From: Actinomycetales bacterium
GTDB taxonomy: Bacteria; Actinomycetota; Actinomycetes; Actinomycetales; Microbacteriaceae
Length of the DNA stretch: 5,553 nt
Reading direction: 5' to 3'
Assembly: GCA_015655255.1 (NCBI GenBank)
Contig: JAATFJ010000268.1
Coordinates: 1 to 5,553 of the forward strand
In this document: piece after piece, positions 1-4,420 of the stretch
Layout of the letters: the number at the start of each line of letters is the position of its first letter
Numbering within the stretch: the stretch's first letter is position 1
Position numbers and translations under genes: made by a program
The notes under the pieces: model-generated
The model's database searches: none
What the model was told of the DNA's origin: nothing
Seen by the model: the letters and a program-made list of their open reading frames with translations, nothing else

Positions 1-338
1 GGGTTGGGCCAATGGATGAGGTGCAGGTCCGTGGCGTCCACACCCAGTCGGAACCTGCTCTCCTCGATGCTCCAGGGCGCTTTATCCGCGGGGTGGTGTC
101 GCCCGGGGAGCTTTGTCGTCACGACGACGTCGGCCCGTGCCGTCTCGGCCCGGGCGACGCCCGCACCCACGGCCCCCTCGTTCTCGTAGTTGAAGGCGGA
201 GTCCACGAGCCGATATCCCACATCGATGCCCGCGGCGACGGCTGCGGCCCCCGCTTCCCCTCGGAGACCGTACGTCCCCAGTCCCAGTGCGGGAAGCTGA
301 AAACCGTTGTGAGCGGTGAACGTGGGCACGGTCGTCAT
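1..338 (-). CDS. Aldo/keto reductase, N-terminal part (runs off left edge)
   Basis: This is the first 112 codons of an NAD(P)H-dependent aldo/keto reductase, a cytosolic TIM-barrel enzyme that reduces aldehydes and ketones. The ATG is at 338-336. It is preceded on the minus strand by a good ribosome binding site, GAGGAG (350-345), six bases upstream. The barrel start reads LPALGLGTYG (residues 15-24). All four catalytic residues of the superfamily are visible: Asp46 and Tyr51 in DSAFNYENE, Lys76 in TTKLPG, and His109 in LHLIHWP. The spacing matches the family pattern (Asp, then Tyr five residues on). About 60% of a typical 275-280 residue protein is missing to the left, including the C-terminal cofactor-binding residues, so the exact subfamily and substrate cannot be given. 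The gene is divergent from the zinc-ribbon gene and shares a 90-base intergenic region with it. Confidence 0.9.
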   Translation of the reverse strand, partial: MTTVPTFTAHNGFQLPALGLGTYGLRGEAGAAAVAAGIDVGYRLVDSAFNYENEGAVGAGVARAETARADVVVTTKLPGRHHPADKAPWSIEESRFRLGVDATDLHLIHWPN

Positions 339-365
339 GGGGAGCTCCTCGGGGATCGTGCTTCC

Positions 366-371
366 AGCCTA
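366..371 (-). promoter_or_regulatory. Candidate -10 element for the aldo/keto reductase gene
   Basis: TAGGCT on the minus strand fits the actinobacterial TANNNT -10 consensus. It would start transcription near 359-360, giving a leader of about 20 bases that contains the GAGGAG ribosome binding site. No convincing -35 hexamer lies 16-18 bases upstream; a TTGTCG at 383-378 is too close. The assignment rests on the hexamer and its position only. Confidence 0.35.
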
Positions 372-416
372 AGCCGTCGACAAGGCCCACGCGCGGTATG
401 TGACGTCCCGGGGCGC

Positions 417-422
417 TAGGTT
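417..422 (+). promoter_or_regulatory. Candidate -10 element for a leaderless zinc-ribbon mRNA
   Basis: TAGGTT ends six bases before the GTG start at 429, so the expected transcription start falls on or next to the start codon. There is no recognisable Shine-Dalgarno sequence before the GTG. Together these suggest a leaderless transcript, a common arrangement in actinobacteria. No clear -35 hexamer is visible. Confidence 0.45.
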
Positions 423-428
423 GGACAC

Positions 429-1160
429 GTGAACGCCAGCCCCGAACAGCAGCGCATCCTCCTCGACGTCGCCGAGCGGGATCAGCGCCTTGCGCGCCTC
501 GCCCCGCTCCGCACCCGTCCGCCCCAGACGGAACGGATCGCCGAGCTTGTGGCGCTCCGTCAGGAGCAGCTGCGTGAGCTGACCGAGAAGACGGGTGTCC
601 TCGACGATGCGCGCGCGGAGCTGCGCCGCGTGGAGGCGGACGTCACCGTGGCGGAGCAGCGCAAGAACCGGGACGAGGAGCGGCTCATCGCCGCCACGAG
701 TCCCAAGGATGCGCAGGCCTTGGAACGCGAGCTCGACAGCCTCGCCCGTCGGCTCCACGACCTGGAGGACGTCCAGCTCGACATCATGGCGCGCGTCGAA
801 GACGCCGAGGGAATTGTCGCCGCACAGCAGTCGCTCATCGACGCGACCACGGCAGAGGGCACGGCCCTCACCGCGGCCGCCAAGGGAGAAATGGCTGCCG
901 CGGGTGCGGAGTACGAACGGCTCGCGGCGGAGCGGACGACGCTCAGCGGCTCGGTCGCCGAGGCCCTCCTGGCCGATTACGATCGTCGCGCACAGCGGAA
1001 TGCCGGAGCGGCCCTGCTGCGACGGGGGACGTGCGAGGGCTGTCGCATGGTGCTTCCCGGCACCGAGCTGAACACGATCCGCCAGCTCGCCGACGACGTG
1101 ATCGTCTCCTGTCCCGAGTGCGGCTGCATCCTTGTCCGCACGGACGAATCCGGCATCTGA
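429..1160 (+). CDS. Coiled-coil C4 zinc-ribbon protein (Rv2229c/DUF164 family)
   Basis: A 243-residue cytosolic protein of the C4-type zinc-ribbon family found across bacteria; mycobacterial Rv2229c and Helicobacter FlgZ (HP0958) have the same architecture. Residues about 30-175 are a charged, Ala/Glu/Arg-rich region that should form a long antiparallel coiled coil (for example the Leu/Glu/Arg-rich stretch RELTEKTGVLDDARAELRRV). The C-terminus carries the zinc ribbon: Cys202 and Cys205 in CEGC, and Cys228 and Cys231 in CPEC, with MVLPG after the first pair. The exact function is unknown; nucleic-acid or protein binding is inferred from the fold. The GTG start is chosen because the protein then opens with the family-like NASPEQQRILLDV segment and a -10 hexamer sits just upstream. 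In mycobacteria the neighbour on one side is a Nif3-like gene; here a divergent aldo/keto reductase occupies that side. The polymerase gene follows 48 bases downstream in the same direction. Confidence 0.9.
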   Translation: MNASPEQQRILLDVAERDQRLARLAPLRTRPPQTERIAELVALRQEQLRELTEKTGVLDDARAELRRVEADVTVAEQRKNRDEERLIAATSPKDAQALERELDSLARRLHDLEDVQLDIMARVEDAEGIVAAQQSLIDATTAEGTALTAAAKGEMAAAGAEYERLAAERTTLSGSVAEALLADYDRRAQRNAGAALLRRGTCEGCRMVLPGTELNTIRQLADDVIVSCPECGCILVRTDESGI

Positions 1161-1208
1161 CCCCTCGTGGTCCCCACGATGTCCGAGGCACGGGGGACAA
1201 TCGGTGCG

Positions 1209-2027
1209 ATGGGACAGGAGGAGCGCGCGGCGCAGGGGACGGAGCGAAGGCTCCTCCTCGTCGCCGATGCCGATGAGCGTTGGCTCGCCGTCACCGTAGG
1301 AGACGACGGTGCCGCCGGAGCACGTGAGACGCTGACGAGCGCGGCGCTGCGCACCTTCGTCGCCGAGGAAGAACAGCAGGAGGTGCGCTGGATCATCCGG
1401 AGCGCGCGCGAGGTCTACGGGCCGCTTCTCGCCCGCGGTATCCGGCTGGGGCGGACGCACGACCTCGTGCTGTGCCATGCGATCCTCCGTGACACCGCCG
1501 CTGTCGCCGTCCCCCTGGCAGGAGACCCTGCGTGGCGACCCGCCGACCCCACGGGTGCCGAGTTGCCTGTGCGGACCCTCTTCGACGGCTTCACGGCCGT
1601 CGACAAGCAGAGCGACGACACCGCGGCGGGGGACTCCGTCGAGGGGCTTCTCGCACAGTATCGGGCGCAGCGGCGTGTGATCGCGGCCTCGGCGGATGGA
1701 CGTCTCGGGCTGCTGTGCGCGGCAGAATCGGCGGGCGGGCTCGTCGCCGAGGAGATGAGGGCGGCGGGCCTGCCCTGGGATGCCGAGGCCCACGATCGCA
1801 TCCTCACCGCGGCGCTCGGTCCGCGCCCTTTGGGCACAGCGCTTCCTGCGAAGATGACCGAGCTCGCCGCCGAGATCCGGGCCCTCCTCGGCGATCCGCA
1901 GGCCGGCCTCGACAGCCCGCGCCGGTTGTTGCGCTCCCTGCACCGCATCGGCGTCTTCGCGGAGTCGACCTCCCGCTGGGAGCTCGCTCGCCATGACCAC
2001 CCCGTCATCGCGCCGCTCCTCGCCTAA
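1209..2027 (+). CDS. Polymerase N-terminal half: degenerate exonuclease-like and thumb regions
   Basis: A 272-residue open frame. Residues about 1-140 (opening LLLVADADERWLAVTV) correspond to the region called 3'-5' exonuclease in this family, but I see no DxE exonuclease motif, so proofreading activity is doubtful. The later part resembles the Pol I thumb: LCAAESAGGLVAEEMRAAGL, then LDSPRRLLRSLHRIGVF and SRWEL, equivalent to the 'NxNSPKQL...GL...T' region before the palm. The start is uncertain. ATG 1209 has a G-rich GGGGGA (1192-1197) eleven bases upstream; GTG 1167 and ATG 1179 are in frame but lack a ribosome binding site. The frame starts 48 bases (or only 6, if GTG 1167 is used) after the zinc-ribbon stop, so co-transcription is likely. 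The frame ends at the frameshift TAA and carries no polymerase catalytic residues. Confidence 0.7.
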   Translation: MGQEERAAQGTERRLLLVADADERWLAVTVGDDGAAGARETLTSAALRTFVAEEEQQEVRWIIRSAREVYGPLLARGIRLGRTHDLVLCHAILRDTAAVAVPLAGDPAWRPADPTGAELPVRTLFDGFTAVDKQSDDTAAGDSVEGLLAQYRAQRRVIAASADGRLGLLCAAESAGGLVAEEMRAAGLPWDAEAHDRILTAALGPRPLGTALPAKMTELAAEIRALLGDPQAGLDSPRRLLRSLHRIGVFAESTSRWELARHDHPVIAPLLA

Positions 2028-2943
2028 ACGCCTCGCCCGCCTCCTCACCGCGAACGGATGGGCATGGCTCGACGAATGGGTCGTCGCGCGCCGGTTCCGC
2101 CCCGTCTACATCCCGGGCGGTGTCGTGACCGGCCGCTGGGCGTCGGCGGGCGGAGGAGCGCTGCAGCTACCCCGTTCGCTGCGTCCTGCGGTGCGTGCCG
2201 ATGAGGGCTGGACCCTCGTCGTCGCCGATGTCGCCCAGCTGGAGCCGCGCATGCTCGCGGGCATCGCGCGCGACGAGCGCATGGCGCGCGCGGCCCGCGG
2301 CACCGACCTCTACGCGGGCGTGATCGCCTCCGGTGCCGTCGCCACGCGTGAAGAAGCGAAATACGCCGTCCTCGGCGCGATGTACGGCGCCACCACGGGG
2401 GATAGCGGACGCCTCGTGCCGCGCCTCCGACGTGTGTTTCCCCAGGCCATGCACCTCGTGGATGAGGCCGCGAGGGTGGGGGAGGATGGGGGAGTGGTCT
2501 CCACCCTCCTCGGTCGCACCGCCCCTCCTCCGGATGCCGCATGGACGCTCCTGCAGCGCACCGCCTCCGACGCCGACGCCGATCCGGCGCTCGTCCGCCG
2601 CGCCCGCCAGCAGGCGAGGGATCGAGGACGGTTCACGCGCAACTTCGTCGTCCAGGGCACGGCCGCGGAATGGTCGCTCATCTGGCTCGCCGAGATCCGC
2701 TACCGCCTGCAGTCGTTGCCGGAGGACGCGCATCCCGCACCCACCTCCGCACCCTTCGACCGGCGCGCCCACCTCGCCTTCTTCCTCCACGACGAGGTCA
2801 TCCTGCACGTTCCCGCCGCGCAGGCGGAGGCCGCCGCGGAGGCGGTGCGGGAAGCGGCCGCCGCCGCGACGCGACGTCTGTTCGGGGACTTCCCCCTTGA
2901 TGTGCCCCTGGACCTGCGCATCGCGGAGACGGCGGAGAAGTAG
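1993..2943 (+). CDS. Polymerase C-terminal half: palm and fingers with motifs A, B and C
   Basis: A 316-residue open frame overlapping the N-terminal half by 35 bases. Residues 1-11 (MTTPSSRRSSP) are an out-of-frame reading of the preceding gene; family homology starts at KRLARLLTANGW. All polymerase catalytic motifs are here. Motif A is VADVAQLEPR with metal-binding Asp79 and steric-gate Glu84. Motif B (O-helix) is R119-EEA-K123-YAVL-GAM-Y131-G. Motif C is His266-Asp267-Glu268 in LHDEV. Compared with E. coli Pol I, Tyr706 is replaced by Val80 and Phe762 by Leu127. Also present are RFTRNFVVQGTAAEWSL, typical of this family, and an Ala/Glu-rich C-terminal helix. ATG 1993 has a GGGAG (1978-1982) ten bases upstream, so independent or coupled initiation is possible but unproven. 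The TAG stop at 2941-2943 overlaps the putative rnpB -10. Confidence 0.75.
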   Translation: MTTPSSRRSSPKRLARLLTANGWAWLDEWVVARRFRPVYIPGGVVTGRWASAGGGALQLPRSLRPAVRADEGWTLVVADVAQLEPRMLAGIARDERMARAARGTDLYAGVIASGAVATREEAKYAVLGAMYGATTGDSGRLVPRLRRVFPQAMHLVDEAARVGEDGGVVSTLLGRTAPPPDAAWTLLQRTASDADADPALVRRARQQARDRGRFTRNFVVQGTAAEWSLIWLAEIRYRLQSLPEDAHPAPTSAPFDRRAHLAFFLHDEVILHVPAAQAEAAAEAVREAAAAATRRLFGDFPLDVPLDLRIAETAEK

Positions 2944-2946
2944 ACT
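2941..2946 (+). promoter_or_regulatory. Candidate -10 element of rnpB, overlapping the polymerase stop codon
   Basis: TAGACT fits the TANNNT -10 consensus, and its first three bases are the polymerase TAG stop. Transcription would start at about 2952-2954, exactly where the 5' strand of the RNase P RNA P1 helix begins. No good -35 hexamer is seen at the expected distance; TTGATG at 2897-2902 is too far upstream. The position makes this likely, but it is a prediction from one hexamer. Confidence 0.45.
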
Positions 2947-2950
2947 GGTC

Positions 2951-3327
2951 CCTGCGAATGGGTCGGCTGGACGGTCGCGTGGCGGTTCGCCGCACCGAGG
3001 AACGTCCGGGCTCCGCAGGGCAGGGCGGTGGGTAACACCCACCCGGAGCAATCCGCGAGACAGTGCCACAGAGAGAAGACCGCCGGGGCGACCCGGTAAG
3101 GGTGAAAGGGTGGTGTAAGAGACCACCGGGGATCATGGTGACATGGTCCGCCAGGTAAACCTCGCCCGGAGCAAGGTCAGACAGAGGATGATGACGCGGC
3201 TCGCCGAGTCCTCGGGTAGACCGCTGGAACGGCACGGCAACGTGTCGTCGAGAGAGATGGCCGTCGAAGGACGCCCCGAGAGGGACTCCGGAACAGAACC
3301 CGGCGTACAGGTCGGCCCATTCGCCCC
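2951..3327 (+). ncRNA. rnpB: RNase P RNA, bacterial class A
   Basis: This is the catalytic RNA of RNase P, which removes 5' leaders from precursor tRNAs together with the RnpA protein. The ends are set by helix P1: GCGAATGGG (2954-2962) pairs perfectly with CCCATTCGC (3316-3324). Conserved blocks appear in order: GAGGAACGTCCGGGCTCC (2997-3014), with its AACGTCC forming part of the P4 side; GGTGAAAGGGTGGTGTAAGA (3101-3120); the L15 loop GGTAAAC (3154-3160), whose GGU pairs with the tRNA CCA end, followed by GCCCGGAGCAAGGTCAGACAG; and the distal P4 strand ACAGAACCCGGCGTACAGG (3293-3311). Length, about 375 bases, suits a type A actinobacterial RNA. Exact ends may be off by a few bases. Open frames crossing this stretch on both strands are by-products of GC content and are not annotated. 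Confidence 0.96.
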
Positions 3328-3334
3328 ACACACA

Positions 3335-3373
3335 CGACGCGCCTCCTCGGGCAGAGCCCGGGAAGGCGCGTCG
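3335..3373. terminator. Strong hairpin, probable shared terminator of rnpB and ppgK
   Basis: An 18-base arm (3335-3352) pairs with 3356-3373 around an AGA loop. The outer ten pairs (CGACGCGCCT with AGGCGCGTCG) are perfect; the inner eight include one C-A mismatch and one T-G wobble. It lies 8 bases after rnpB and 15 bases after the ppgK stop, between two convergent genes, and could stop transcription from either side. There is no T-tract on the plus strand; the minus-strand exit is TG-rich (TGTGTGTG). Many high-GC actinobacterial terminators lack a long U-run, so the call rests on the strength and position of the stem. Confidence 0.65.
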
Positions 3374-3388
3374 AGGATGAGGGAGTGC

Positions 3389-4132
3389 TCAGTCTCCGGC
3401 GAGCGAGGCTGCGCCGATGATACCGGAGGAGTTGCGGTGGATCGCCGCAACGATGGGGGTCTTCAGGTCGAGTAGCGGAAGGAAGCTTTCCGGGTGCTTG
3501 GAGACGCCGCCGCCGACGACGAAGAGGTCGGGGCTGAAGAGGAATTCCACATGGCTGTAGAACACCTGCAGCCGTGCGGCCCAGTCCTCCCAGCTGAGGT
3601 TGTCCCGCTCCATCGCCGAATAGGCAGTCCATTTCTCGATGGAGTCGCCCTTGTACTGCAGGTGGCCGAGCTCCGTGTTCGGCAGGAGGATGCCGTCGTA
3701 GAGGAACGCGGAGCCGATCCCCGTGCCCAGCGTGGTGAGGATCGTGAGCCCCTGCGCGCCTCGCGCCGCGCCGTGGCGGACCTCCGCGACGCCTGCCGCA
3801 TCCGCATCGTTGACGAAGGTGATCTCGCGGCCGAGACCTTTCTCGAAGAACGTCTCCGCCTCAAACCCCAGCCATTCCTCCGAGACGTTGGCGGCGGAGA
3901 GGGTGCGCCCGTGCTTGACGATCGTGGGGAATGCCACGCCGAGTGGCAGGGAGGAGGTGTTCACGCCGAGGGTGTCGAGCACCTTGCGGACGGCGTCGAG
4001 GACGTCGTCAGGGGAAGCGCCCTTCGGCGTAGGGACGCGGATGCGATCCGACGCCAGTGTTCCGTGCGTGAGGTCGACGATGCCTGCTTTGATTCCCGTG
4101 CCGCCGATGTCGACGCCGATCGCTTCTGCCAT
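3389..4132 (-). CDS. ppgK: Polyphosphate glucokinase (polyphosphate/ATP-glucose phosphotransferase)
   Basis: A 247-residue cytosolic ROK-family kinase that makes glucose 6-phosphate using inorganic polyphosphate, usually also ATP, as phosphate donor. It is an actinobacterial speciality feeding glycolysis. The N-terminus has the phosphate-binding loop GVDIGGTGIKAG (residues 6-17). TPKGASPDD (35-43) matches the segment linked to polyphosphate use in this family. FPTIVKHG (68-75) and ANVSEEW (81-87) flank the glucose site; the catalytic base is Asp109 in FVNDADAAG. A second phosphate loop is TTLGTGIGSAF (133-143), then ELGH (154-157), and the adenosine motif VVGGGVSK (205-212). ATG 4132 is chosen because the protein then starts directly at MAEAIGVDIGG, as in relatives. 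There is no ribosome binding site, but a TAGGCT -10 sits seven bases upstream, implying a leaderless mRNA. The open frame extends further upstream without homology. It converges on rnpB. Confidence 0.93.
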   Translation of the reverse strand: MAEAIGVDIGGTGIKAGIVDLTHGTLASDRIRVPTPKGASPDDVLDAVRKVLDTLGVNTSSLPLGVAFPTIVKHGRTLSAANVSEEWLGFEAETFFEKGLGREITFVNDADAAGVAEVRHGAARGAQGLTILTTLGTGIGSAFLYDGILLPNTELGHLQYKGDSIEKWTAYSAMERDNLSWEDWAARLQVFYSHVEFLFSPDLFVVGGGVSKHPESFLPLLDLKTPIVAAIHRNSSGIIGAASLAGD

Positions 4133-4139
4133 GACGAAT

Positions 4140-4145
4140 AGCCTA
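4140..4145 (-). promoter_or_regulatory. Candidate -10 element for leaderless ppgK
   Basis: TAGGCT on the minus strand ends seven bases before the ppgK ATG, which puts the predicted transcription start at or next to the A of the start codon. This explains the missing Shine-Dalgarno sequence. The corresponding -35 zone (about 4163-4168) overlaps the -10 of the divergent small gene and shows no good TTGACA match. Confidence 0.45.
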
Positions 4146-4165
4146 TCGATCCCGCGTAGCGACAG

Positions 4166-4171
4166 TAGGAT
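4166..4171 (+). promoter_or_regulatory. Candidate -10 element for the small gene-glnA2 pair
   Basis: TAGGAT fits TANNNT. Transcription would begin near 4178, leaving a leader of about 25 bases with GAAGGG (4190-4195) as ribosome binding site before ATG 4203. This start would lie downstream of the alternative ATG at 4173, arguing for 4203. No convincing -35 hexamer is visible, and no obvious GlnR-type nitrogen-control site was recognised. Confidence 0.4.
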
Positions 4172-4202
4172 CATGACAGGCACTTTTCTGAAGGGTTCGG
4201 CG

Positions 4203-4418
4203 ATGCAGAGCGACGAGAACAAGTACTGGTACAACAGCGCGACCGGCGAGACCGAGTACGGACTCGTCTCGCCCTCGATCGATCGCATCGGCCCCTTCGA
4301 TACCGCCGAGGATGCAGCGAGGGCGCCCGAGACGTTGCGGGAACGCTCGCGGCGGTGGGCCGCGGAGGATGCCGCGGAAGACGACTGGTCCGGCACAGAC
4401 AAGGGCGACGGAGAGTAG
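4203..4418 (+). CDS. Small conserved-looking protein upstream of glnA2, function unknown
   Basis: A 71-residue soluble, acidic protein with no signal peptide or membrane segment. The first half is aromatic and turn-rich: KYWYNSATGETEYGLVSP (residues 7-24), then DRIGPFDTAEDAARAPE (27-43). The second half is a likely charged helix, LRERSRRWAAEDAAEDDW, followed by a disordered acidic tail. The layout (Y/W-rich strand, 'G-P-F/Y-x-T-xx-EA' then helix) recalls short SPOR-like actinobacterial proteins encoded beside glnA2; similar ones are, as I recall, sometimes misannotated as methionine aminopeptidase, for which there is no support here. ATG 4203 is preferred because of GAAGGG seven bases upstream; ATG 4173 has only a poor AGGA two bases away. 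The stop lies two bases before the glnA2 ATG, and the glnA2 ribosome binding site is inside this gene, so the two are almost certainly co-transcribed and translationally coupled. Confidence 0.8.
   Translation: MQSDENKYWYNSATGETEYGLVSPSIDRIGPFDTAEDAARAPETLRERSRRWAAEDAAEDDWSGTDKGDGE
4410..4415 (+). promoter_or_regulatory. Ribosome binding site of glnA2 inside the upstream gene
   Basis: GGAGAG overlaps the last codons of the 71-residue gene and precedes the glnA2 ATG by five bases (seven from the GGAG core). Ribosomes finishing the small gene would stop at 4416-4418, directly over this site, which favours coupled translation. Confidence 0.6.
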
Positions 4419-4420
4419 GA

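Larger units (their letters stand above)
1209..2943 (+). pseudogene. Family-A DNA polymerase ('bifunctional 3'-5' exonuclease/DNA polymerase'), frameshifted
   Basis: Read across two frames, this region encodes one polymerase of about 578 residues, close to the usual 560-580 of this actinobacterial family. The N-terminal half (to 2024) ends in HDHPVIAPLLA, then hits TAA at 2025-2027. The C-terminal half continues in the next frame at AAA CGC (2026-2031) with KRLARLLTANGW. As I recall, intact relatives read HPxIxPLLxYKKLxRLLxANGW across this join, so the simplest explanation is loss of two bases from a Tyr codon (TAY reduced to T). The break is thus confined to one or two codons. Both halves keep clean coding character, which suggests a recent change or a sequencing/assembly error rather than old decay. 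Whether the gene is dead, or makes two polypeptides, is not decided by the sequence. Confidence 0.75.

Noticed and set aside
2019..2031. Programmed ribosomal +1 frameshift at GCC TAA A
   Set aside because: The P-site Ala tRNA would have to re-pair from GCC to CCT, which is poor; there is no upstream stimulatory Shine-Dalgarno at the usual short spacing, and the family does not, to my knowledge, use recoding. A two-base deletion fits better.
369..2048. A 559-codon minus-strand open frame opposite the zinc-ribbon and polymerase N-terminal genes
   Set aside because: It is Arg/Gly-rich with no recognisable domain, lies opposite two genes with clear family motifs, and is expected by chance in high-GC DNA.
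2474..2497. G-rich run that might form a G-quadruplex
   Set aside because: It has only three runs of three or more G and sits within ordinary coding sequence; at best a weak two-layer structure.
2167..3126. A 319-codon minus-strand open frame opposite the polymerase C-terminus and rnpB
   Set aside because: It crosses a structured RNA gene and has low-complexity Arg/Gly composition; it mirrors GC-biased codons on the other strand.
3143..3475. Open frames across rnpB and the terminator on both strands
   Set aside because: The stretch is explained by RNase P RNA helices and conserved loops; the predicted peptides have no family features.
3494..4141. A 215-codon plus-strand open frame opposite ppgK
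   Set aside because: ppgK shows a complete set of ROK/polyphosphate kinase motifs on the minus strand; this is a shadow frame.
4173..4202. Upstream ATG at 4173 as start of the small gene
   Set aside because: Its AGGA is only two bases away, the predicted transcription start lies downstream of it, and the extra ten residues do not look like part of the domain.
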